64,000 nt of DNA from Methylobacterium fujisawaense (lineage in GTDB: Bacteria; Pseudomonadota; Alphaproteobacteria; Rhizobiales; Beijerinckiaceae): NCBI RefSeq assembly GCF_014138435.1, contig NZ_JACJIM010000002.1:124001-188000 (forward strand). The letters run 5' to 3'. The translations under genes and the position numbers were made by a program. The number at the start of each line of letters is the position of its first letter. Position 1 is the stretch's first letter. The notes beneath the pieces were generated by a model, which was not told where the DNA came from, did not search any database, and saw only the letters and a program-made list of their open reading frames with translations. Below, in pieces: positions 57,023-64,000 of the stretch.

Positions 57023-58294
57023 CTACTTGAATTTGCAGGTGGTCTCCGGGAGGTCGACGCCCAGCGTGTCGAGGGGCGTGCGCTGGTGCAGGAAGCCCTG
57101 CTCGGGCGCGACGGAGACCAACGCCTTGGGCTGCACGACGATGATCGCTTGGCGCAACTGATGGTCCCAAGGCCGGAAACTCAGCGGCACGCCCTTGTAG
57201 GCCGGAAGGGTGAAGGCGGGATCGACGAGGTACGGGGCGATCACGGCCGGATCGTTGGTCTTCTTCGCCGTGACGGCTTCGCCGACTGTCCGCACCGCCG
57301 CCCAGGCTTGGTAATCCAGCGGGCGCATCAGCCGCGATGCGAGCCGGCGGAAGCGGTTCTGGGCCTGCGCGGCGCCCCAGGTCTCCAGGACCGGCGACCA
57401 CGTCGTGGGCGTCAGCGCCTGCGTTCCGCCGACGGGCCGCGGATCGACGGTGCGGTAGGGAACGTAGTCGCCCCAGTCGCCCTCCTCATCCGCCACGACG
57501 GCCATGTCGTAGTCGAGGCCCCGGGTGAAGACCATCGCCTCGGCCCGGGTCGGCGTGTCGCCGCGCGCCTTGGCGAGCGGGCCGAAGGTCCAGGGCTTCT
57601 CGGCGGTGATCTTCAGCGCGAATTTCCGCGCCGAATTGCGCATCGCGTCGGCGTAGGCCTTGTCGGCCTCGGTCGGGCCGACGATCAGGAAGAGCTTCCG
57701 CCAGCGCATCACGGTCAGGTACTGCGCCAGGGCATCGGTCAGCATCGCCCGGGACGGCAGGATGTGGAACACGTTGGCGCGGCAATCGGTGCCGCGCAGA
57801 CGGTCGTCGGCAGCCCCCGCGTTGAGGATGACGGCCCCCGTGTCCTTGACCGCGTCCGCGACCGCCAGGACGGAATCTGCGGGGAGCGCCAGGACGAGGT
57901 AGCGGACGCCGTTGCCGATCAGCGTCTTGGCGGCCGCCACGGCGTCCGGCTTGTCGTCCGTCAGCGCCACCTCGTCGAGGACGTAGGACTGCTTGGTGAA
58001 ACGGCCGGTGGTGTTGTTGTCGGCGATGCCCATCTTGGCGCCGGCCAGGCCCTCGTCCTCGGGCGCCGCCTCGGCATCGTAGGAGGACGGCGCAGGCTGC
58101 GGCCGGTAGATCAGGCCGATATGGGTCTCGATCCCCTGCGGGGCCGCGTGCTGGGCCGGTTGCGCCGCCGCAGCCGGGGCTTGGTCCTCGGCCCATGCCG
58201 ACGGCGGAGCCAGGGCCAGCGCGACGAGGGCAGCGCGCAGCCAAGCTGGGCGCGTCGGAGGCCGGAAGACGGTGTCGGGTGCAGGATGATGCAT
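57023..58294 (-). CDS. lutA: ABC transporter periplasmic binding protein of the lut cluster
   Basis: 423 residues. Signal peptide LRAALVALALAPPSAWA, then a type I periplasmic-binding fold (like branched-chain amino acid binding proteins): IGLIYRPQPAPSSYDAEAAPEDEGLAGAKMGIADNN, LVLALPADSVLAVADAV, KLFLIVGPTEADKAYADAMRN, and a C-terminal lobe to CKFK. It should deliver the lanthanide complex to the ABC permease. It is the first gene of the minus-strand cluster and divergent from the DUF2380 gene, 186 bases apart. Confidence 0.85.
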   Translation of the reverse strand: MHHPAPDTVFRPPTRPAWLRAALVALALAPPSAWAEDQAPAAAAQPAQHAAPQGIETHIGLIYRPQPAPSSYDAEAAPEDEGLAGAKMGIADNNTTGRFTKQSYVLDEVALTDDKPDAVAAAKTLIGNGVRYLVLALPADSVLAVADAVKDTGAVILNAGAADDRLRGTDCRANVFHILPSRAMLTDALAQYLTVMRWRKLFLIVGPTEADKAYADAMRNSARKFALKITAEKPWTFGPLAKARGDTPTRAEAMVFTRGLDYDMAVVADEEGDWGDYVPYRTVDPRPVGGTQALTPTTWSPVLETWGAAQAQNRFRRLASRLMRPLDYQAWAAVRTVGEAVTAKKTNDPAVIAPYLVDPAFTLPAYKGVPLSFRPWDHQLRQAIIVVQPKALVSVAPEQGFLHQRTPLDTLGVDLPETTCKFK

Positions 58295-58371
58295 GTAGGC
58301 GGCCTCTATCAGCTTCCGCTCTGGCCGCTCAACCGCGGCGTGTCGTCCCGACGTTCACGTTGCCGTCGTGG

Positions 58372-58400
58372 GATAGGTGGACGCGGAAGTACATTGCCAA
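58372..58400 (-). promoter_or_regulatory. Candidate promoter of the lut cluster
   Basis: On the minus strand, TTGGCA and CCTATC are 17 bases apart, placing a start near 58365 and a leader of about 70 bases before lutA. The -35 element is a good match (5 of 6 to TTGACA); the -10 is not (2 of 6 to TATAAT), though it overlaps TATCCC. Confidence 0.35.
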
Positions 58401-58480
58401 ATTGTCCCTTCGCCCGACCTATGGCGGGAACGACGCCGCCGATACGGGCGGCCGAACGCCTCGAGAGGAAGCTCCCGCCG

Positions 58481-59008
58481 ATGCGCCTGACGTCTCTCCG
58501 CGCCGCGATTGCCTGCAGTTTCGTGGCGCTCTCGGCCGCCCTGCCCGGCGCGGCCAGCGCCGCCGAGAAGGCGGCCGTGTTTCCGGTCGAACTCTTCGAT
58601 CCCGGCGCCTCCTACGGAACCCGGACGCGGCCGGTCGATGCGCGAAAACTCACCCTCGTCACGGACGAATTGCGCAACGCCCTCCGTGACAGGGCCGGGC
58701 TGGAGATCGTCGATACCGCATCCAAGGCCGACGTCGTCGCCAAGGAGGGGCCGCTCTACAAATGCAACGGCTGCGCGGCGGACATCGCCAAGAGCCTGGG
58801 TGCGGACCTCGTCGTGACCGGTTATGTGGAGAAGGGGTCCGGTCAGATCTTCAACCTGAGCGTCACGATCGCCGAGGCCGATACCGGCAAGGCGGTGCGC
58901 GGCGGCCAGGTGACGATCCGCGCCGACACCGACGATACCTGGGCGCACGCGATGCGCTGGGTGGTGAAGAACCGCCTGCTCGCCGAGCCGCTGCCCGGGA
59001 AGTCCTGA
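58481..59008 (+). CDS. Exported DUF2380 protein
   Basis: 175 residues from the ATG at 58481, with GAGAGGAA upstream. Signal peptide AAIACSFVALSAALPGAASA. The mature part matches DUF2380: AAVFPVELFDPG, then LEIVDTASKADVVAKEGPLYKCNGCAADIAKSLGADLVVTGYVEKGSGQIFNLSVTIAEADTGKAV. A CxxC pair (CNGC) is visible. The fold resembles periplasmic proteins that form oligomers or bind metals; no function is established. Divergent from lutA and upstream of the methylofuran genes. Confidence 0.85.
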   Translation: MRLTSLRAAIACSFVALSAALPGAASAAEKAAVFPVELFDPGASYGTRTRPVDARKLTLVTDELRNALRDRAGLEIVDTASKADVVAKEGPLYKCNGCAADIAKSLGADLVVTGYVEKGSGQIFNLSVTIAEADTGKAVRGGQVTIRADTDDTWAHAMRWVVKNRLLAEPLPGKS

Positions 59009-59035
59009 GACGGTCCGTTCAAGTCCGAGTGTTTC

Positions 59036-59737
59036 GTGCCCACGTCTTCAACCCAGCAAGATCCTCTGCCCCGGCTCCTCGTCAGCGTCCGCGATCCGGC
59101 TGAGGCCGAGGCCGCTCGCCTTGCGGGTGCCGACCTGATCGATGCCAAGGATCCGGAGCGCGGGGCGCTCGGCGCCCTGGACGACGGGATCGTGCGGGAG
59201 ATCGTCGCCCGCGTGTCCGGCGGTGCCGCGACGAGTGCGGTGGCCGATCCCGCGGTCCGATCCGTGGCCGCCCTGGCGCGGACCGGCGTCGACTGGGTGA
59301 AGGTGGGCCTCACGCCAGCCCTGCTCCGGGATCCGTCGGCCCTGGTCGACCTTGTCGCGGCGGCACCGGGGCGGCTGATCGCTGTGCTGTTCGCCGAGGA
59401 CGGCACGACGGCCCCGCATGTGCCCGCACTCGCAGCCGCCGGCTTCGCGGGCGCCATGGTCGATACCGCAGGGAAGACCGGCGCCCGCCTGCCCGATCTC
59501 GCCGCTCCCGCGGATCTCTCGGCCTTCACCGCCGCCTGCCGGGTGCACGGCCTGATGAGTGGCCTCGCCGGGTCGCTTCGGGTGATCGACATCCCGGTTC
59601 TGTGCGCATACCGGCCGGATTATCTCGGCTTCCGCGGCGGCCTGTGCCGGGACTTCGACCGCCGCAACGGCATCGATCCCCTGCGCGTGGCCGAGGCGCT
59701 GCGCGCCCTCCGGCCGAGCCGGCAGGACGCGGCGTGA
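59036..59737 (+). CDS. mfnB: MfnB-like (5-formylfuran-3-yl)methyl phosphate synthase
   Basis: Makes the furan precursor of methylofuran from two glyceraldehyde 3-phosphates in archaea; in methylotrophic bacteria the methylofuran analogue is part of the formyltransferase/hydrolase complex. 233 residues from the GTG at 59036. DUF556 marks: LLVSVRDPAEAEAARLAGADLIDAKDPERGALGAL, VDWVKVGL, the Lys in DTAGKTGARLPDL, and HGLMSGLAGSLRVIDIPVL. GTGA overlap with the next gene. Confidence 0.75.
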   Translation: MPTSSTQQDPLPRLLVSVRDPAEAEAARLAGADLIDAKDPERGALGALDDGIVREIVARVSGGAATSAVADPAVRSVAALARTGVDWVKVGLTPALLRDPSALVDLVAAAPGRLIAVLFAEDGTTAPHVPALAAAGFAGAMVDTAGKTGARLPDLAAPADLSAFTAACRVHGLMSGLAGSLRVIDIPVLCAYRPDYLGFRGGLCRDFDRRNGIDPLRVAEALRALRPSRQDAA

Positions 59738-60309
59738 CCACCGTCATCAAGATCGGCGGCAGCCTCGAAGCGGATCCGCATCGCCGCCGCGCCCTGCTGA
59801 CGGCGATCGGCGACGGGGCACACGGGCGCTGCATCGTGGTCCCGGGCGGCGGCGCCTTCGCCGACGCCGTCCGGGCCGCGCAGGCACGGGAGCGGTTCGG
59901 CGATGCCGAGGCCCATCGCCGGGCCCTCGATGCCATGAGCGACGCGGCCGGAATCTTCCGCGGGATCGAGCCGCGTTTGGCGCAGAGCCTGGAGCCCTGG
60001 GCGGAGACCGCGCCCGCCCGGATTCGGGTTTGGAATCCGCGCGGCCTGCGCGGCGGCCATCCGGACATTCCGGAAACCTGGGACGTGACCTCGGACAGCC
60101 TCGCCCTCTGGCTCGCGACGCGGATCCGGGCCGAGCGCTGCGTCCTGGTGAAATCCATCGACGTGCCGCAGGGCCAGGATCCCGTCGCGCTGGCGCAGGA
60201 GGGGATCGTGGATGGCGCCTTCCCGGGCTTCGCAGCCAAGTTCGAGGGGGCGATCGAGATCTGGGGCCCGCAGTGCCGCGTTGCGGTCGAGACGAGGACC
60301 GCCGCGTGA
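59734..60309 (+). CDS. Amino acid kinase family protein (MfnE-like)
   Basis: 191 residues from the GTG at 59734, which overlaps the mfnB stop. Short amino-acid-kinase fold: VIKIGGSLEADPHRRRALLTAI, VVPGGGAFADAVRAAQ, and ERCVLVKSIDVPQG. It resembles archaeal MfnE-type kinases that phosphorylate a furan-alcohol intermediate of methylofuran synthesis. The nucleotide loop GGGAFAD is present; acceptor specificity cannot be read. Coupled to both neighbours by GTGA overlaps. Confidence 0.7.
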   Translation: MTTVIKIGGSLEADPHRRRALLTAIGDGAHGRCIVVPGGGAFADAVRAAQARERFGDAEAHRRALDAMSDAAGIFRGIEPRLAQSLEPWAETAPARIRVWNPRGLRGGHPDIPETWDVTSDSLALWLATRIRAERCVLVKSIDVPQGQDPVALAQEGIVDGAFPGFAAKFEGAIEIWGPQCRVAVETRTAA

Positions 60310-61868
60310 GCACCCCCGAGCACATCGTCTTCGTCACCGGCCGTCTGGCCCGGGCGCGGCTCGAGAAGGTCGCGGCGGGGCTGCCGGAGAATCTGCACTG
60401 GAGCATCGCGGATGCCGGCGTGAAGGTCGCGGCGCTGATGACCGAGGAGATCATCCGCCGACGGATCGTCCTCCCCGAGGGCGCCACCCGGATCATCCTT
60501 CCGGGCCGGTGCCGGGCCAACCCGGAGCATCTCGCCGCCCATTTCGGTGTGCCCGTGGAGCGGGGACCCGACGAGGTGGTCGACCTGCCGGCCTGGCTCG
60601 GCCTGACCGCGCGCAAGGTCGATCTGTCCCGGCACGACCTCCGGATCTTCTCGGAGATCGTGGATGCGTCGAAGATGAGTGTCGCGCAGATCGTCGCCAA
60701 GGGCCTCGATCTCGCCCAGCGCGGCTCGGACGTCATCGATCTCGGCGGCTTGCCCGACACTCCGTTTCCGCATCTCGAGGAGTCCGTCCAGGCCCTCAAG
60801 GGCGCAGGCCTGAAGGTCAGCGTCGATTCCTTCTCCCGCGAGGAGCTGGTCCGGGGCGCCGGGGCCGGCGCCGACTTCCTGCTGAGCCTGAATGAGGAGA
60901 CCCTCGATCTCGCCTTCGAGACCGACGCGGTGCCGATCCTCGTGCCCCTGCGGCCGGACGACCTGCCCTCCCTGGATCGCGCGATCGAGCGCATGCTGAA
61001 GGCGGGACGCCCCTTCCTCGCCGATCCGATCCTGGAGCCGATCCATCACGGCTTCGTCGATTCGATCGCGCGCTACCGCGACACCCGCGCCCGCTGGCCC
61101 GAGATCGACATGATGATGGGTACCGGCAATCTCACCGAGCTGACCGAGGCCGATTCCCTCGGCGTCACCGCGCTGCTCGTCGGCATGTGCTCGGAACTGT
61201 CGATCGGCAATGTGCTGATCGTGCAGGTCTCCAACCACACCCGCCGCACCGTCGAGGAGCACGACGCCGCCCGACGGGTCATGTACGCGGCCAAGGCCGA
61301 TTCCGCGCTGCCCAAGGGATACGGTCGGGCGCTGCTTGCCCTCCACGACAAGCGCCCGTTCGTGCAGACGGCCGACGAGATCGCCCAGGCCGCCGCGGAG
61401 GTGCGCGACCCGAATTACCGGATCGTGACCGCCGAAGACGGGATCCACCTCTACAATCGCGACATCCACAGGGTCGGCACCGACGCGATGGCCTTCTTCC
61501 CCGAACTCGATGTGGCCAGCGACGGCGCCCACGCCTTCTATCTCGGCGCCGAACTGGCCAAGGCGGAGACGGCGTGGCGGCTCGGCAAGCGCTACGTCCA
61601 GGACGAGGCGCTCGACTGGGGCTGCGCCGCCGACGCCGACATCGAAGATGCCACCGCCTTCAAGAAGGCCGGCCATACCCGGCATTCGGGACCCGATGCG
61701 CCGCCACCGGGGACCCGCGATGCGCGGCTGGTCGGGCCCGAGGCCGGCGCAACGCCGCCCGAGACCATTCCCGAAGCCCAGGTGCGGGCCGAGGCCGCGC
61801 CCGAGCGTCCGCAGGACCCGCCGACGAAGCTGGTCTGCGGGCGCCTCGTCCCCGCCGACAAGGCGTGA
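60306..61868 (+). CDS. DUF6513/dihydropteroate-synthase-like protein
   Basis: 520 residues from the GTG at 60306. An N-terminal domain (about 1-120, HIVFVTGRLARARLEKVAA) precedes a TIM-barrel with pterin-binding features of dihydropteroate synthase (LAQRGSDVIDLGGLPD, LKVSVDSFSREELVRGAGAGADFLLSLNEE, MMMGTGNLTELTEAD). The last 100 residues are proline- and alanine-rich linker ending in a conserved-looking LVCGRLVP. Methylotroph methanopterin-gene islands carry this family. The GTGA overlap ties it to the kinase. Confidence 0.75.
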   Translation: MSTPEHIVFVTGRLARARLEKVAAGLPENLHWSIADAGVKVAALMTEEIIRRRIVLPEGATRIILPGRCRANPEHLAAHFGVPVERGPDEVVDLPAWLGLTARKVDLSRHDLRIFSEIVDASKMSVAQIVAKGLDLAQRGSDVIDLGGLPDTPFPHLEESVQALKGAGLKVSVDSFSREELVRGAGAGADFLLSLNEETLDLAFETDAVPILVPLRPDDLPSLDRAIERMLKAGRPFLADPILEPIHHGFVDSIARYRDTRARWPEIDMMMGTGNLTELTEADSLGVTALLVGMCSELSIGNVLIVQVSNHTRRTVEEHDAARRVMYAAKADSALPKGYGRALLALHDKRPFVQTADEIAQAAAEVRDPNYRIVTAEDGIHLYNRDIHRVGTDAMAFFPELDVASDGAHAFYLGAELAKAETAWRLGKRYVQDEALDWGCAADADIEDATAFKKAGHTRHSGPDAPPPGTRDARLVGPEAGATPPETIPEAQVRAEAAPERPQDPPTKLVCGRLVPADKA

Positions 61869-61872
61869 GGCC

Positions 61873-62463
61873 ATGCCGCTGATCCTCGAGACCATCGTCA
61901 CGACCCTGTCCCCGGCGGGCGAACTGCACCTCGTTCCGTTCGGACTGATCGGCGAGGATGACGGCTACGCCCTCGCGCCGTTCCGGCCGTCGCCGACCAT
62001 CGCCAATCTGGAGGCCAACCCCTGCTTCGCGGCCTCGAGCCCCCGCGACATCCGGGTGATCGCCGGCGCGGTGACCGGCCGACGCGAATGGCCGACGCTG
62101 CCCTGCACGGCGATCGAGGGCCGCCGCCTCGCCGACAGTTTCGGCCACGCGGAGTTCGCCGTCGCCGCCGTCGAGGCCCACGAGACGCGGCCGCGCTTCC
62201 GCGGCCGCATGGTCCACAGCGCCGCGCACGCGCCGTTCATCGGCTATAACCGCGCGCAGGCCGCCGTCCTCGAAGGCGCCATTCTTTCGACCCGGCTCCA
62301 CATGTTGGAGCCCGATAAGGTGTTGACGGAGATGGCCTACCTCGCCATCGCCATCGGCAAGACCGCTGGGCCGCGCGAGCGCGAGGCCTGGGGTTGGATC
62401 GAGGACAAGGTCGCGGCGGCGCTCGGCCCCGAGGCGCGCGTTCTCGATCGCGACGACCGCTGA
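61873..62463 (+). CDS. DUF447 family protein
   Basis: 196 residues from the ATG at 61873, 4 bases after the previous stop. DUF447 marks: ILETIVTTLSPAGELHLVPFGLIGEDDGYALAPFRPSPTIANLEANPCF and the flavin-reductase-like ending with RLHMLEPDKVLTEMAYLAIAIGKTAGPRE. The fold is of the FMN-binding split-barrel type. It is shared by methanogens and methylotrophs and linked by occurrence to methanopterin/methylofuran genes. No reaction is proven. Confidence 0.8.
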   Translation: MPLILETIVTTLSPAGELHLVPFGLIGEDDGYALAPFRPSPTIANLEANPCFAASSPRDIRVIAGAVTGRREWPTLPCTAIEGRRLADSFGHAEFAVAAVEAHETRPRFRGRMVHSAAHAPFIGYNRAQAAVLEGAILSTRLHMLEPDKVLTEMAYLAIAIGKTAGPREREAWGWIEDKVAAALGPEARVLDRDDR

Positions 62464-62484
62464 GGGCGGGAGGAGAAGGACAAG

Positions 62485-63018
62485 ATGAAGAAAATCACCC
62501 TGGCCCTGGCGGCCACGGCAGCCCTAGTGGCGGCTACCGCGCAGGCCCACGGCCCAACCCGGCGCAAGATCACCGAGTCGATCGAGATCAATGCCCCCGC
62601 CGACAAGGTCTGGGCCGTGCTCGGCGATATGAAGAATTCCGACTGGATGCAGAACGTCACCAAGACGGAGCTCAACGGCGATCCGGCCGGCAAGTTCAAG
62701 CGTGTCCTGACCCTGAAGAACGGCGATCAGATCCAGGAGACCAGCAACAAGTACAAGCCCGATGACAAGCTGTTCTCCTATTACATCGACAAGGTCGACG
62801 TGAAGGATCTTCCGGCGAACGACTACTCGGCGACGATCACGGTCGAGCCCGAGGGCAACGCCAAGTCGAAGGTCGAGTGGAAGGCGGCCTTCTATCGCGG
62901 CTACATGAACAACGATCCGCCGCCGGATCTGAACGACGAGGCTTCCGAGAAGGGCGTCGGCGACTGGATCAAGGCGAGCCTCGCCAACCTGAAGGCCAAG
63001 GTCGAGAAGGGCTCGTGA
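62485..63018 (+). CDS. Exported SRPBCC family protein
   Basis: 177 residues. Signal peptide ITLALAATAALVAATAQA, then a START/SRPBCC fold with ITESIEINAPADKVWAVLGDMKNSDWMQNVTKTELNG, SNKYKPDDKLFSYYIDKVDVKDLPANDYSATITVEPEG and KSKVEWKAAFYRGYMNNDPPPDLNDEAS. AGGAGAAGGACAAG lies before the ATG. Members bind hydrophobic or pterin-like ligands; a periplasmic one in a C1 gene set could carry a cofactor, which is inference. GTGA overlap with the next gene. Confidence 0.85.
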   Translation: MKKITLALAATAALVAATAQAHGPTRRKITESIEINAPADKVWAVLGDMKNSDWMQNVTKTELNGDPAGKFKRVLTLKNGDQIQETSNKYKPDDKLFSYYIDKVDVKDLPANDYSATITVEPEGNAKSKVEWKAAFYRGYMNNDPPPDLNDEASEKGVGDWIKASLANLKAKVEKGS

Positions 63019-63971
63019 GCCTGTCTCGGGGCCGCGCGGCCCTCGTCGCCGGCCTCGTTCTCATCGCAACCGCCTCCCGAGCCGAACCGGCCCGGGAGGC
63101 CATCGTCACCGCGCAGCTCGGCGGCGCGATCGAGATCGTCGATCTGGCCACCCGGACGGTGGTGCGCCGCATCCCCGTCGACGGGGCCCCGGCCGGGATC
63201 GCCCTGTCGCCCGATCGCCGGCGCGCCTACGTCACGCGTCCGGAGGGGCACGGTCTCGCGATCCTCGATCTCGATGCCGGCCGCGTCCTCGCCGAGGTGC
63301 CGCTGCCCGGCGGGCCGCTCGGCGTCGCGGCCGACCCGCGGGGCGGCACCGTCTACGTGGCCGACTGGTACGGGCACCGTCTGTTCGTGCTGACCGAGCG
63401 CGACGGTACGCTGGTCCCGGACGGCGAGATCGCGGTCGGCGCCTCGCCCTCGGGAATCGCCGTCAGCCCCGATGGCGGAACGCTCTATGTCGCCAACCGC
63501 GAGGCCGACACGGTCTCCGTCGTGGATACAGCGACCCGACGGGAGAGCTCCGTCATTCCCGTGGGGCAGCATCCGTTCGGCATCACCCTCGATGCCGCGG
63601 CCGGGCGCGCCTACACGGCCAATGTCACCGGGGACGACGTCTCGGTTCTGGACCTGAAGACCGGGCGCGAGATCGGCCGCGTGCCGACCGGCCGCCGGCC
63701 TTACGTGATCGCCCTCGCCGGCGGGCGCGGCTTCGTCACCGACCAATATGCCGGCAGCGTCACGGCGTTCGACCTCGCCACGCTGAAGCCGATCGCCGAC
63801 GTCGATGTCGGCGATCATCCGGAAGGGATCGCCGCGGATTCGGACGGCCGCCTCTACGTGGCCAATTGGGGCGACAACACCCTGAGCGTCCTCGATTCCA
63901 AGACGCTCAAGGTGCTGGCGACCATCCCCACCGGCAACGGCCCGCGCTCGTTCGGCGCCTTCCTGCGCTGA
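63015..63971 (+). CDS. Exported YVTN-type beta-propeller protein
   Basis: 318 residues from the GTG at 63015. Signal peptide AALVAGLVLIATASRAEP. Six to seven YVTN repeats, such as RAYVTRPEGHGLAILDLDAGRVLAEVPL, TVYVADWYGHRLFVLTERDG, TLYVANREADTVSVVDTATRRESSVIPVG and YTANVTGDDVSVLDLKTGREIGRV. Same family as the lutB propeller 6 kb away, a probable paralogue. Coupled to the SRPBCC gene by GTGA. Ends 29 bases before the window edge. Likely periplasmic scaffold or binding protein; target unknown. Confidence 0.85.
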   Translation: MSLSRGRAALVAGLVLIATASRAEPAREAIVTAQLGGAIEIVDLATRTVVRRIPVDGAPAGIALSPDRRRAYVTRPEGHGLAILDLDAGRVLAEVPLPGGPLGVAADPRGGTVYVADWYGHRLFVLTERDGTLVPDGEIAVGASPSGIAVSPDGGTLYVANREADTVSVVDTATRRESSVIPVGQHPFGITLDAAAGRAYTANVTGDDVSVLDLKTGREIGRVPTGRRPYVIALAGGRGFVTDQYAGSVTAFDLATLKPIADVDVGDHPEGIAADSDGRLYVANWGDNTLSVLDSKTLKVLATIPTGNGPRSFGAFLR

Positions 63972-64000
63972 GGCTCAGCCCGTGCGGCGGTGCGGCGCCC

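Overview
The window is high-GC alphaproteobacterial chromosome, most likely Methylobacterium/Methylorubrum. Evidence: a circularly permuted two-piece tmRNA gene, a heme-motif Irr regulator beside fabA-fabB-fabI, ATP-grasp-free methylofuran-type cofactor genes, and an eight-gene block whose order matches the lanthanide uptake (lut) cluster known from methylotrophs. The species assignment is inference; nothing here names it directly.

Left end (1-2.9 kb) is accessory: the 3' end of a phage-like surface or tail protein, then the permuted ssrA gene on the minus strand (acceptor piece before coding piece, tag ANDNVGMEMRLAA), then small orphan genes of lower GC, a probable frameshifted winged-helix gene, and tRNA-Lys(CUU). 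tmRNA and tRNA genes are classic integration sites, so this looks like the edge of an integrated element.

2.9-31 kb is mostly housekeeping. leuA is preceded by a leucine-rich leader peptide and an attenuator-like stem. Then come a two-winged-helix regulator divergent from a Tat-exported beta-carbonic anhydrase, leuB, ubiE-ubiB, zapE with a hybrid histidine kinase, a GNAT protein, comF, a methyltransferase plus DUF427 pair, fabI-fabB-fabA divergent from irr, a 2-hydroxyacid dehydrogenase, and a cyclic-nucleotide-binding membrane protein with a decayed tandem copy. An FAD amine oxidase with five 15-bp repeats at its 5' end, an EI24/CysZ-type membrane protein and an orphan RND adaptor follow.

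31-50 kb holds class II DAHP synthase, a stand-alone sigma-70 region 1.1 protein, gor, an O-antigen-ligase-like protein, a DUF2059 protein and rpiA in one minus-strand array. Next are gph, an aminotransferase, a DsbA-family thiol oxidoreductase, accB-accC, aat, a COX15 heme A synthase, a hemolysin III family protein, and a glycosyltransferase plus initiating sugar-phosphate transferase pair for exopolysaccharide.

50-64 kb is the most specialised part. lutA to lutH runs on the minus strand: periplasmic binding protein, beta-propeller, cupredoxin-like protein, small exported protein, ABC ATPase, ABC permease, exported protein and TonB receptor. Its start faces a plus-strand set: a DUF2380 lipid-free exported protein, then MfnB-like, amino-acid-kinase-like and dihydropteroate-synthase-like proteins and a DUF447 protein that probably make or handle the methylofuran/methanopterin-type C1 carriers, ending with an exported SRPBCC protein and a second beta-propeller. 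Lanthanide supply for lanthanide-dependent methanol dehydrogenase and formaldehyde-carrier biosynthesis are therefore side by side.
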